Positions 11,270 through 21,793 of a stretch of 40,712 nucleotides of DNA are shown here, piece by piece. Position 1 is the first letter of the stretch. Every line of letters begins with the position of its first letter. The translations under genes were made by a program, and so were the position numbers. The notes beneath the pieces are model-generated. The model was given only the letters and a program-made list of their open reading frames with translations, made no database searches and was not told the DNA's origin. This DNA is from Haplosporangium gracile (lineage: Eukaryota; Mortierellomycota; Mortierellomycetes; Mortierellales; Mortierellaceae): NCBI GenBank assembly GCA_015499985.1, contig JAAAUF010000248.1, positions 1-40,712 of the forward strand. Reading direction: 5' to 3'.

Positions 11270-11728
11270 GGCCGTTGTGTGTTGTGGGTGGTGGTGTAGA
11301 GTTACAGTTGCTCTTGAAAGAGGCCATGGCTCTGACTTTTTATGCCCTTGAGATTCAAGTCACGTGTATCATCCCTTCAAATTGCCTCCTCTCGGCACTC
11401 CAACGGCGACCTGCCTTGCTACTTCACGACCATGGTATAAAGACATCCATGTTGACATCGAATACACATATTATATCCTGTAGATATTACCTAAGAGATC
11501 AACAACTGCAAGTTGATATAAGATGTAGCAGCGTACTTGAGGGTCAATTGGTCGCCCCACAAGTCCTTGCCACTAGTACGAGCCTCTCGATCTGATACGT
11601 GGTTTTACCTCGTTGACGGTTCAATCTGCAACCTTCAGAATAGTATATCAACTCCCCAAAAAAGAGAAGTAAGTTCCTGAAATGTTTATTATGCGAATAC
11701 CCTGTTTTTTATGCGCCAAATTTCTTCT
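11270..11728. other. Upstream region of the HbrB gene
   Basis: 459 bases between the HbrB start and the stop of the DUF4286-like gene, both minus strand. It should hold the HbrB promoter. No repeat, RNA gene or protein-like frame was seen. Confidence 0.5.
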
Positions 11729-12380
11729 CTAAACGACGCTCAAGGTGCGTCGGCTAGTGACCAAAAACGCAAACCGTTCTTGCTCGGCCGTAGCAACAGC
11801 CTTTTGATCGTTTTGAAGATAAGTATCTAGGTCGGCCTGAGATTCGATCACATAGTGGACTGTCATGTATGTCTTTGCATTCCCCTCCTCTGACAACCAG
11901 TGAAGTCCGTCTATACAGTCGTAACGAGGGAGAATGGGTGAGTTGAGTGTATGAGGGAAGTGAAAATGGTGCGCGTTACGTTTTTTTTTTTTTTTTTTTT
12001 TTTTTGGCTTGGTCTGTTTGCGTGACTTTCCGAGTAAAAATTAAAGTGAATGAGGTTGGGAGTTGTGTATGCGGAGGACGTACATGGCTTGGGCTGACGG
12101 AAGATCATGGAGGAAATGAACCCTGGAATGGTGTTGACTTGAGTCTAGTGACATTGCGTAGAGCAACGAGTACGAGATTTGAATGAGTGATGATGTTGTT
12201 CTTATTGTTGTTGTTTGTTTTTCAGTGTTAAATGATTGCGATCCGTTCTTTTTGTGAATGATTGTCAACCTTTGTGAATTGGTGGAGCCACTCGATGTAC
12301 TCGTCGGCCTTTTCTCTAGGGACTGACAAGTTGACCTCGTAGACCAAGGTACCGGGGCTGTAGCTATGAGAGACGGACAT
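11729..12380 (-). CDS. Small DUF4286-like (dimeric ferredoxin-like) protein
   Basis: Exons 12380-12270, 12144-12084 and 11910-11729; the product is 117 aa. The order of motifs is TLVYEVNLSVPREKADEYIEWLH, then IPGFISSMIF, then TYMTVHYVIESQADLDTYLQ, then RFAFLVTSRRTL. It is the beta-alpha-beta-beta-alpha-beta layout of DUF4286, a small ferredoxin-like family related to antibiotic-biosynthesis monooxygenase folds. Bacterial relatives are about 105 aa and have no firm function. The reading frame depends on two splices; the first donor is weak (AAG then GTTGAC) but gives a phase-consistent join before the conserved PGF. The second donor is a perfect GTACGT. No catalytic claim is made. The second intron (12083-11911) contains a run of about 26 T on the + strand. 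Confidence 0.7.
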
Positions 12381-12758
12381 GATGTGTAAAGGGATATGGT
12401 TGTTGAGAGGAGAAAGAGGGACAAGAGGAATGGAGCTGTGCCGTCTTTGTAGGAAGAAAAAAATAAAGAAAAATAGTTGTGTGACGTTCAAAAAAGACGC
12501 CACCAAAAGATAATTGATCCTTCTCACTTGTGCCTTGGTTAAGTTCGCGTCCTCTCCCCAACCTTTGTCCTCGTCGCCGTTGTAACAATCACCTCCAACA
12601 GCCATACCCTGCGAGTGTCGTCGAAAGCCATGGATATTATGGCAACAATCATGAGATAAAAGAACACATTACAACACCTCAAGTGCTTGAAGAGTGCGTT
12701 ACATGCAAAAAAAACCTATCATTTCGTTGACCATTGAGAAAGAGCATATTGTAAAAAA

Positions 12759-12804
12759 AAGAGCTAGGCTCTTAACAATTGATCCTTTTTTCTCAAAAGG
12801 ATCA
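12759..12804. repeat. Two adjacent perfect hairpins
   Basis: The first is AAGAGC-TAG-GCTCTT (12759-12773, 6-bp arms and 3-base loop). The second is TGATCCTTTT-TTCTC-AAAAGGATCA (12780-12804, 10-bp arms and 5-base loop). Six bases separate them. Arms are exact. Function unknown. Confidence 0.75.
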
Positions 12805-13452
12805 TCAACCTCCTGAAACGACACTATTAGGAAATAGGCGGCATATGCTTTCTGGTATCGCATCACGACCAATAGCCATCCTTTAGCACACAACTCTATC
12901 CCCTTAGTTGCACTGCGTGATAGGATGGTGACGGGACGGATGCTGGTGCCTCTTGGACAACATCGGACTTGGTACAACATTTGTAACCAGGGAACATGAT
13001 ACCCTAGCCAAATAGCGCGTAAAGGAGGATGGTTGTGCAAATGAACCTGGGCCAAGCCATTCTTACGTTGAAGTGGAGGATCTGAGTAGGAGGAATATCT
13101 ACATGCTTGGTTTAGATACCTGATATTACTGTCGACTTAACTAACTTTCCTTCTTCTTCTCGATGACTAGAATATGGTATCAAAGAAGATGCGAGTGTAA
13201 ATCTGGAAACGGGACACACACTCAGGATATGTAGGAAGAGTATGGTCATATTACCAATACGGGATGTTAAATAGTTGAACGATCATCCTGTTGCCAATAA
13301 AACACTTTTTCCTTGGACAGTTTGTTTGTTAATATCGTTTTGTTATTGATGCCCAGGTCGCCTCTTTTGATTATTTTTGAAAGATACCTAACAAGATGGA
13401 TGTGAAGTGCACGTTGAAATATCAGCAATCAAAAGCTGACCTGTTTATTGTT

Positions 13453-13494
13453 ATAGCCAGGCATTTGTACTTTGAGAGCATGATGCCTGGCTAT
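13453..13494. repeat. 12-bp perfect inverted repeat
   Basis: ATAGCCAGGCAT at 13453-13464 and its exact complement ATGCCTGGCTAT at 13483-13494, separated by 18 bases. No gene nearby on either side. It could be a protein-binding palindrome, a structured RNA or a remnant of a small element; the sequence alone does not decide. Confidence 0.75.
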
Positions 13495-14581
13495 TTCAAT
13501 GAATGAGACGCCTTAAATAATCAAGCACGCTGGATGCGAATGAATGTTCGACACAAGCCACTAATGCTGACAGGACCCGATTCTAAGAAATGACGACGAA
13601 TGGCTCAGATTTGTCCATGTGGATAAAAGAGTCAAAAAGGACAGAAAGGCAGGGAAATGACAATTGTTATTCATTCATGCGCCGTGTCGCAAAAACAGAT
13701 TAGTTGGATCATCCCCTCTCCGGACTCTCTCTCTCTCTCTCTCTTTTTTTTCTCTTCTCCTTCCTCACTCACATTCTCTATCATAGCTGTACGCCGCCCT
13801 GTTCCACTTTTATCAAATCCTGCATGTCAACAATGTGCGTCTTGCAGTAATTCGCCCTATGCAAAAATAAACCTTAACACCCTTTTTCGCTTCCCTGGAT
13901 GGATGAACTCGTACCGAATTAGAAGAGCCTGCTGCAAGAGAGGAAATGAATTCTGCCTGATAGATGGTCGGAACTCAACTAACTTGACCCTTGTGCAATG
14001 AAAAAAAAAAGATGCTAGGACCTGAGCGTACATGCCATCATGTACAGAACATATAAATGACTTTACACACAACGCCATACCTTTTATTTTTTTTTGTTCT
14101 TACTCTTGCTCCCATGCACGGCAGAGGGCTATTTGAATTGATCCGAAGGCACGAGAATTTTGGTGTGCATGCATGGATAAATCAAAAAAAAAATAGCTCG
14201 GAAAAAAAACGATTTGTAATGTGCCTAACGCTTCACTAACCAGCCCTTGTTCTTTGCTTGTACTTGTGCGCTAACTTAGGACCTTCAAAATAGGTTAGGT
14301 CAAACCGTTAAGAGAAAATCTTTTCCCGCCAAACCTCAACAAATAACGCGCAGGCAAACAATCACAAAGTAAACAGGAAAGGTATTACCAAAAACCTGGT
14401 ACATCATCCGAATTGCTTTGCAAAATCACAGTGGGGTGCAGATTTGTCATCGATAACGGGATGGTGAAGAAGAAGAAGGGCAATGCGGTCAGTCAATCAG
14501 GATGCAAAGAAGAATGTAACGGGTGTATGTCTGACAAGAACAAAAAAGCAGTTGTCCGCAAAAGAGGAGTATGGGAACTGC

Positions 14582-15268
14582 TCATCCTGCTTTACTTATA
14601 TCAGTACACGTCGTCATTGGATCTCGGCGGCAATCATTGTTCTCTTTGGGACTGCCTGCCTGCAGTTGCATTTTCTTGAGTGTTGAATGAGTAGGACAGT
14701 AAGACAAAACGTGAAGGGGGAGGAGGAAGTAGAGTTATGATCCGGCTTCTGTTTTTTGATGCGAGCAGGAGCATTGAGACAGCGAATTGTTTTTCTTTTG
14801 CATCACCATCAATCATTCCTTTCCGCCACTCTGTCGACTTCATAGCCCATCAATGAACAAAAAGTTTACCGACCTAGCGCTGTTCCAAGTGTTCTTGAAG
14901 CGCCCTTATTTGAATGCAAGAATGCAATAAGAGTTAGAAGAGGATTAGAAAAATAAAACTTTCAAGAAAGTCTCGCTTGAACCCTGTTTTTTCATTTTTT
15001 TCCTTTGTCTCTCGCAAAAAAGCAATTCTCAAGCTTGGAATGGGCCCCCTTTTTTTTGTTCATTTCGTTCTCACTGTAGATGAAAAATGCGCATTGTGCC
15101 TCTGGAAAGTGAGGTATGTGAATGATGAGTAAGAGGGACAGCGTTCAAAATTGTCGTAGGATGAGGAAGGCGAGAGGGCAAAAGCACAAAAGTAAAAGAG
15201 CTACCTGATGGGGTGTGGGTATGGATGTAGGTGGTGTTGGTGTTGGTCACGCTGGTTGTGGGGCTCAT
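14582..15268 (-). CDS. Candidate short spliced gene, unknown function (weak)
   Basis: Possible exons 15268-15205, 14904-14870 and 14674-14582 give a 63-aa product. It starts MSPTTSVTNTNTTY, continues SGRFKNTWNSARS and ends DISKAG. Both donors are acceptable (GTAGCT, GTAAAC). Both acceptors end AAG; the first follows branch-like TTCTAAT/TCTAAC motifs, and the second follows a strong C/T tract. Phases agree throughout. C/T-rich sequence upstream on the coding strand (15400-15435) resembles the leaders of the firm genes, and the start is divergent from the DUF1769 gene. I do not recognise the protein family. A longer version with further exons is possible, as is chance. Confidence 0.25.
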
Positions 15269-15660
15269 CTGGTCGGTGTGTGTCTTCAACGAGCGGCGAT
15301 ATGTGCCTCACTGCTCCACCGGGAAAAAAATGCAATGTAATCATATCAAATGAGTGAAAGGGAATAAATAAAATGTTAACCATGGAGTATTTGAGCGGAG
15401 AAGAGAAAAAAAAAAGGAGAAGAGAGAGAGCAGCAGCAATTGACCATGGAGTCATCGATGATGATGATGATGGACGGGCCAAGAGGGCCAAGAAGAAGAA
15501 AATAGATGCGTGGCAAAAGGGATGAAAATAAAAATGATGCTGGTCCTCGGAGAGAGAACAGGAGAAAAAGGGTGTCATCGACAACGTACGCAAAAAAAGG
15601 CAATCATATTTCTTTGGACTTTACGCACATAAGTACAAAACATGTGTGGACCTGTCCTGT

Positions 15661-15708
15661 CCAATTGGAGCGCATGGGCCAAATGCCGTTGCCATTCACA
15701 TATATAAA
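15661..15708 (+). promoter_or_regulatory. CCAAT and TATA elements of the DUF1769 gene
   Basis: CCAATTGG at 15661-15668 is followed 32 bases later by TATATAAA at 15701-15708. From about 15720 the + strand becomes strongly C/T-rich up to the start codon at 16215, so transcription probably begins near 15730-15740 and gives a leader of about 480 bases unless spliced. This is the clearest core promoter in the window. Confidence 0.6.
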
Positions 15709-16214
15709 GACGTCCTGCCTTGCCTTTTTTTCCCCCTTCAACTTCATCTCTCACTCTCACTCTCTCCCTTTCTTCTCCACAACACAATCTTGATTTTCGG
15801 TTCCGCCCCGACCCTGCTCTCCAACAGCCTTTCATTTATTCCCTTCTCTGATTATTTCCCTCTCCTTTGAGCGTCTCGGCCAGCCCGGTCCTCATTCCGT
15901 TTCTGCACTCACTCACTCGCTCACTCATTCACTTCTCCTTCCCTCTCTTTGTCTCCATTCCATTGCAATTCTTTTTCTTTGACTGTTCTCGCTTTCAACC
16001 AAACAACTCTTTCTGTCTCTCTCACCAACAACAACAAGTAGTTAAAAAGGAGGACTCTCTTCCCGCCTTTGTTTTTCTTTTCTTCACTTTTTATTTTATC
16101 CTCGCATACGACAAACAACACCAACCACACCAACCATACCATATACTTGCACAGCTAGTGTCCAACAAAACAGCCACACAAACACACCTACCAACACCTC
16201 TTATACATATCAAC

Positions 16215-17778
16215 ATGGTCAAACTTCGTGTCAGTGTCGGGGGATCGTACACCGATCTCGCTATCATCAACCCCAATGACGAGCTCCATCCTCTCGAGTT
16301 TGATACCCCAGAGTTCAAGGGCCGTGCTGTCATCCGTATCAAGGACTTTGGTAAAGAATAACAACAATCGGGAAAACGGAAGATTGTACCTCCTTTTAGC
16401 TCTTGTTAACACTACGAACAATATTAGTTAAAGAGGGAATTCCAGAGGGCGTGCACTTGATTATTACCAGGTCAGCTTTGACAAGTGGCACGAATGGACA
16501 AAAGAGGAGGAGGATGAACAGTTCAGCCAGTTTATCAGTTTATGAATATTTTTGGACTTTTTTAGCTGTGCAATGATGACACGGTCCAACGTGAACACGG
16601 ACAGTTGACTAATCGCCGCTTACTTATCCTTCCGTCCGCTTGTTAAATAAATACTATTAGTTGGCATGACGAATGACGGATCTGCGCCCATCTACTCTAA
16701 CTACTACTTCAAGGGACACAACCGCAAGTTCTCCATCCAGGTAAGACCAATTGATCAACTATTGTAGTATACACATCAGCTCCTCCACTAGTTGTTAGTC
16801 TACCATTGATGACGAAGATAACGACATTTTCATATTGCCGTCCTTGTTCAGCGTCATCCTTATCAAGATCCCTCCTCTGACTATTCTTCTTTCCTCGCTC
16901 TTTTTTCTTAGGTTGAAGGGCGCTTCAAACGCGAGTGGGGCGGCGAGCAGGTCTACTTCGGAACAGATTTCGACCGGTCCGTGGAACTTCCCCACGGATT
17001 TGAGACAATGCTCCGAGTCGCTAGATACATCGACCCTGTCGTCAAGACCTCTCTCACTAAGGATGCTCAGCCTTGGATCCTCTCTCCTCTCGTCTCGTCC
17101 ATCAACACCCTGGCCGCATGGAGACCCCAGGATGCCAACCTGCCCTCACCACCCCTCACCCCGCACCATTCTGCAGACATGGCCCACGCTCTCAACATGA
17201 GCGAGTCGAGCTCCATGTGGGGCTTCATGGGCAAGTTCAAGCGTGGCAACCGCAGCTCTGCCGCCAGTGTCAGCAGCCATACCTCGCATGATATCTATGG
17301 CAGCCAGCCCGCCTCTGCCAACAACTCGACCGATCACTTGGAGAGCAGCCAGTACAGTCACGTCAGCCAAAAATCTTCCTTGTCATCCTCGTCGTTGTCG
17401 TCTGACCGGCCCAATGGCTCAAACCCCACAATCACGACGACCGAGAATGCTCATGATGACTCTGGAATGCCTCTTGGTAAATGGCGCTCACACGTGGAGG
17501 AGGACACGACGCTCTTTATGAACAAGGCCATGACGACCGCCCAGCGCCGCAAGCATTTCCAGACAGAGGAGGCGCGGAAGCAGTTTGTGTTCAGGACCGA
17601 CCTTGTCCACGGATTCGAGTTCTTTTCTCCAAACATGGACTTCAACACGTTCGACATCCACATGGGTCTGAGCATGAACATCCGCAAGTACCTTACTGGC
17701 CAGCCTGTTCGTTACACTTGCCGAACCTTGGCAGGCGATGTTGTCTTCTGGGCGGTCCAGTTCGAGCTCGTCGAATAA
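16215..17778 (+). CDS. DUF1769 family protein
   Basis: Exons 16215-16350, 16661-16740 and 16912-17778; the product is 360 aa. The sequence follows the fungal DUF1769 family from end to end: KLRVSVGGSYTDL at the start, FKGRAVIRIKDF, then YYFKGHNRKFSIQ joined by splicing to VEGRFKREWGGEQVYFG. After that come DFDRSVELPHGF, PWILSPLVSSINTL, and near the end FVFRTDLVHGFEFFSPNMDFNTFDIHM and YLTGQPVRYTCR. A Ser-rich insertion occupies about residues 150-225, between the two conserved halves. The biochemical function of the family is unknown to me. I first considered an extra exon near 16440-16480, but it breaks the frame; direct joining of exon 1 to 16661 restores the family pattern. The start codon is 507 bases downstream of a TATA box. 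Confidence 0.83.
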
Positions 17779-18590
17779 GCTGGCTTCTTACCTTCTTCCT
17801 TTGTTCCTTTTGTTATTTTTTGTACACACCTATCCCTCCTCGCTCTGTATTTTTATGTCTCTCCTCCTCCCTCCTCCCTCCTCTTTTAAATTAAAAAGAA
17901 AGAAAACAAAACGAAGAACGAAAACTCGTTCAATTTGAAGAGTGATATATGTAAAACACGACACAAAGGACTATGGGTCCTATTCTAGCAAGCGGCTATG
18001 GAAGAAAGATTAGGAATGAAGAACACTAAGAGATAGTGAATTCGGTGAAGTAGGGTAATGCTGCTTCACATGGGATTGAGAGCTCGTTTTTTATTCCTTG
18101 CTTCAGACTCCCAATGTGAGGCCTTAAAAGATGAGAGTAGCGGTATGGAGGGAAGAGGGAGCCCGAGATGGAAAGATCGCGTGACACAAGCCGGCCACCC
18201 TCCTCTGCTTCTTTCCACTCTGCATCCTCGTTCATGCACATTTTGTTTATGCGATCAATCAGCACAAATTTGCCATCATTCCCAATGTTTTTGTCCGTAT
18301 CCGCTCTACCCTTCTCTCAGTCGAGAAAAGTCGAGAGCACGCTCGCCAAGGCAGGCGGGTCACTAGACTTTGTTATTCATCTGGCCTTGTACGTTTATGC
18401 TGTGCAAAGGGGTGCGTAGGGCGTAAAGGCAGGACAGAGGTATGTAAAGGATGCAGAGGCCCCTCTTTTGCATCACTGAGAGCATTTTTTCTTCGTTCTT
18501 GTTAAGTAACCCTGTTTTTCCTTACATTCCTTGGCTCATTTAGTTCAAGTCCAACAGCAGAGGCACGCGAAAACATCGGGTCGGCTAAGC

Positions 18591-18620
18591 TTATCCATGC
18601 GAGCGAGTTATCCATGCGAG
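18591..18620. repeat. Tandem duplication, 17-base period
   Basis: TTATCCATGCGAG occurs at 18591-18603 and again at 18608-18620, with similar flanking GCGAG/AGAG bases. Two copies only. Confidence 0.7.
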
Positions 18621-18762
18621 AGAGATAGCCTTGGTGCTCCTAGGCTAGTTGATCCTCAAGAGCTGGCTGTTGTTTCTGGGTAAAGAAACGAGGTGTATGA
18701 ACAATTAGAATAAGAATGGAAAGGAAGAAAAGGATAAAAAAAAGGAGACGATCGAGGAGGGT

Positions 18763-18797
18763 GAATGACAATACCGCGAATGACAATACCGCGAATG
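18763..18797. repeat. Tandem duplication, 15-base unit
   Basis: GAATGACAATACCGC at 18763-18777 is repeated exactly at 18778-18792 and followed by a partial third copy (GAATG). Confidence 0.8.
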
Positions 18798-19311
18798 CAC
18801 ACGCCTCTTCGACCTGTTCTCCTGCCCCTGACACAAGGACATGGACAGGGGTGTCAACAGACCTGACAACCCTACTATCATCCCCCTTCTACTTTGGTTG
18901 GTTAATGGTTTGTTGTTAGTGATGCCCCCGATGGGTCAAAGTGCATCGTTATTAGAGTAAGAGGGGGTATAAGAAAAGAAAGAGTGAGGACAAACAACAT
19001 TTGCTTCTGTGTGTATGTGCGCCTTGCACAAGTCATCCGCCTCCCGCCATGCCTTCGTGTTTTTTTCTTTTCTTTCCTCTCTTCTCCACTTATCCATCTC
19101 CTCCCCCTGCCTTTACCCTTGTGTTTGCCTGTTTGTCCTTCGCTACCCGGTGTGTCCTCCTTTTGTTTTTTTCTCCTCTCTCCACTCTCCCCTCTCGTCC
19201 TTTTCCTTCTCTTCCTCGTCACTTTTCAAAGAACCACCTCTACACCCGTCGCCGCCACCACCAGATAAAAAAGAGCCAAGACAACCACCACGATTCGCAA
19301 CAAACTCCGCC

Positions 19312-21668
19312 ATGGACATTGTCTCGCGCCTGCCCGTCGAGATTGCATACCAGATTCTCAGCAACCTCGACATTCGAGATGTCGCTGCATGCCAGCAGGT
19401 ACATTCCAACATTCCAAACACAACAGCAACAACACCAGACCGAGCATAACAACGCCCTTTTTTTACTTTTATTCTTGGTTCGGCCAAGAAACGAAGGCGT
19501 TATAGTAGACCCCGTTCTAACAACTTCTTTCCCTGTCTCTTTATGCTCTGATATCATTGTTCTCAAATTCGACTAAGGTATCTCGACAATGGTACTGGAT
19601 TGCAACTGACCCGTTGGTGTGGAAGAACGTCTTTCTGGAACGCGAAAGGACCTTTGCAATCCCAACAGGATCATATCGGTTTCCAACAAAGGGAGAAGGA
19701 GTGTTACACCAACCATCGGCGTCGCTGTCGACTTTTACCACACCGACCGTCAGTTCTTCTTCAGGTTCTTCGCCGACTCCTTCTTCGCCGTCGTCCTTTT
19801 CGTCATTCTCATCTGTTTCTTTCTCTGGACTCAAGTCTCGTCTGACAGGAGCCATTACTACTGCTACATCCACGACAGTATCAACAACAACACCACCACC
19901 ATTGGTAGCAGCAGCACAACTGACAACACTCGCTTACGAAATAACAAGCACCACCAATACCACAACTAATACACCAACACTGACCGATGATATGATCATG
20001 TCAACGATGCGAGATCGGGACTGGAAAAAAGAATGCCGGACACGCATCATGTCGGATCGCAATTGGGCCCGAGGACATATCCAAGCAGTGTTTACACTAA
20101 AGGTGCATAAGGGAGCGATTGCACGGCTGCGCATCAAGTCTGGCAAGTTGCTTTCGGCCGACATGTTTGGACAGGTGGCTGTCTGGGACACGACGACGTA
20201 TGAGTGTGAGAGTGTGATTGAGGCTGCAGTGGGACCTATCCAGCTCTTGGACTTTAGTGCAGCGACCATGATCATGACCGTGATCTCCAAGTCTGGGTAA
20301 GTTTTTTTTATTTTTGCTTTGTTGGGGGCAAAAAAAGAGTCAAAGATTGCGCCCAATGCCCAATGTGGAGAAAAGGTTGGCCAACGGAGTCAAAAGAGGA
20401 GACTGTTAAATTCATTTTATGACATCGTTGATCTTTTTCAGTTTTATGCCGCGGGAGGATCTCTGATTTTGTGCCGTCATTTTTTCTATAACAACATGAA
20501 CTCAATTCCCTGGTATCGCCCACACACAGACACACACACGTTAACCCGTGCTTATCCATCTTCACGCTATGTCATCCTCCTCTCTCCTCCCTCTCTCTCT
20601 CTCCCTAACTCTCGGATACTAGGATTTGCCGGATCTGGGATATCAAGTCCAAGCGACTCATCCGTAGCTCAACTGCAATCCATGTGACATGCATGACCAT
20701 GAACGACGAATACCTGATCATGGGCAGCAAAGGCGGAGATATCCAGGTCATTGACTTTATGACTGGAGAGGCCGTTGCATCCACAGTCTCCTTTCCTGGT
20801 GAAACAGTAAGGCATTTTTCTGTTTCGAATGGTCGCTTGTGCTACAAAGAAATCAATAGATATGAGTATGAAGCTGACTCTCTTACTCCCACGCGTTTAT
20901 GAAACATAGCTGCAGGACATTTACATTCAGAACAATACGCTGGTTATTGCGACAGACTATCATATCCGGATTGTTTCAATCGACACGCTAGAGCTTCTCT
21001 TGACCAGCCCACTGCCGATCTCACCCACGACTCACACCTACTGCTGCGTCTTTCACATCCGATCACTCATTCTCCTGACGGATGAGCACCTTCTCCACAT
21101 TGAATGGGAGCCGCTCTATAACCACAAGGACGATCGACTTCTCACAGATACCCGGTTTGAGCTGCCACCTAATCTGACCAAGGCACCCTTGATCCACAGA
21201 ACCAAGATCCCACCTATTTTGACGATTACCTCAATTGCCATTGGGGGAAAGCATCCTCATGTTTTGACTACTAATGCTGATCGTCCCTCGCTGAACGATG
21301 CTATTCGAGTCTGTCCTGTGATCCCTCGGCACTACTTTTATGGCATAGGCGGTAAAGAGTTTATTGGAGCGAACAAGAGCAGGAGAAGCCAGCCGATTCG
21401 ACGTGACGATGTACCGCGATTGCCGTTGGAGGATAACGACGAGGAGGAAGAGCGCGAAGACCACGAAGAAGAGGATGGCGCGTTGAATTTAGATCTAAAT
21501 GGGTCGGAGGGAAAGGGTATTGTGTTGACAAGTCAGGTCGATGCTATTAGCGACTACCTCGAAACGTGTGGACTCAAGCCGTCGTTTATGGATGTTGATG
21601 AGGACGTGATTATTGTTGGTACGAGCAAGGGCGATATTGTCGTCCTTCATATGATGCCACAAGATTAG
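19312..21668 (+). CDS. F-box protein with WD40-type repeats
   Basis: Exons 19312-19398, 19578-20296, 20623-20806 and 20910-21668; the product is 582 aa. Residues 4-50 form an F-box: IVSRLPVEIAYQILSNLD, then VAACQQVSRQWYWIATDPLVWKNVF, the splice falling inside it after Gln29. A Ser/Thr-rich segment follows (about residues 65-160). Next comes a beta-propeller region with WD-like ends such as FGQVAVWD, CRIWDIKSKRLIRSS and HIRIVSID, spaced by SGKLLSAD and NDEYLIMGSKGGD. An acidic loop, rich in Glu and Asp, lies near residues 500-515. F-box/WD proteins are substrate receptors of SCF ubiquitin ligases: the F-box binds Skp1 and the propeller binds the target. The target is not predictable. The 3' end converges on the helix-hairpin-helix gene, with AATAAA at 21708-21713. 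Confidence 0.82.
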
Positions 21669-21707
21669 CGCTGTGGTTCCTCCCCTTCTCCCTCTCCCCC
21701 CATTACG

Positions 21708-21713
21708 AATAAA
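21708..21713 (+). terminator. Putative poly(A) signal of the F-box gene
   Basis: AATAAA 40 bases after the stop codon, in the short gap before the convergent gene. Confidence 0.45.
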
Positions 21714-21793
21714 ACTCCAAAACAAAAACACAGTGTACTTTTACAAGTCCTGGATTGCGTTTATGAGATGATGTGAGAGGACAGGGATAAGTT

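Larger units (their letters stand above)
12381..14581. other. Gene-poor intergenic region
   Basis: About 2.2 kb. Open frames are short and of random composition on both strands. Visible structure is limited to two adjacent hairpins at 12759-12804, a 12-bp inverted repeat at 13453-13494 and a (CT)n tract at about 13725-13744 followed by T. No transposase-like motif, terminal repeat pair or RNA gene was recognised, so any old element would be too decayed to see by eye. Confidence 0.5.
17779..19311. other. Intergenic region upstream of the F-box gene
   Basis: About 1.5 kb between two + strand genes. The first part is the DUF1769 3' end (A/T-rich at 17887-17935). Two short tandem duplications lie at 18591-18620 and 18763-18797. 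From about 19040 to 19245 the + strand is C/T-rich, forming the presumed F-box gene leader. No other gene recognised. Confidence 0.5.

Noticed and set aside
12699..13055. 118-residue minus-strand frame, considered as transposase or gene fragment
   Set aside because: No recognisable motif, no terminal repeats, and codon use looks random.
16434..16480. Extra exon between exons 1 and 2 of the DUF1769 gene
   Set aside because: It looked good (KEGIPEG) but every phase-consistent join to 16661 hits a stop. Skipping it restores the family sequence.
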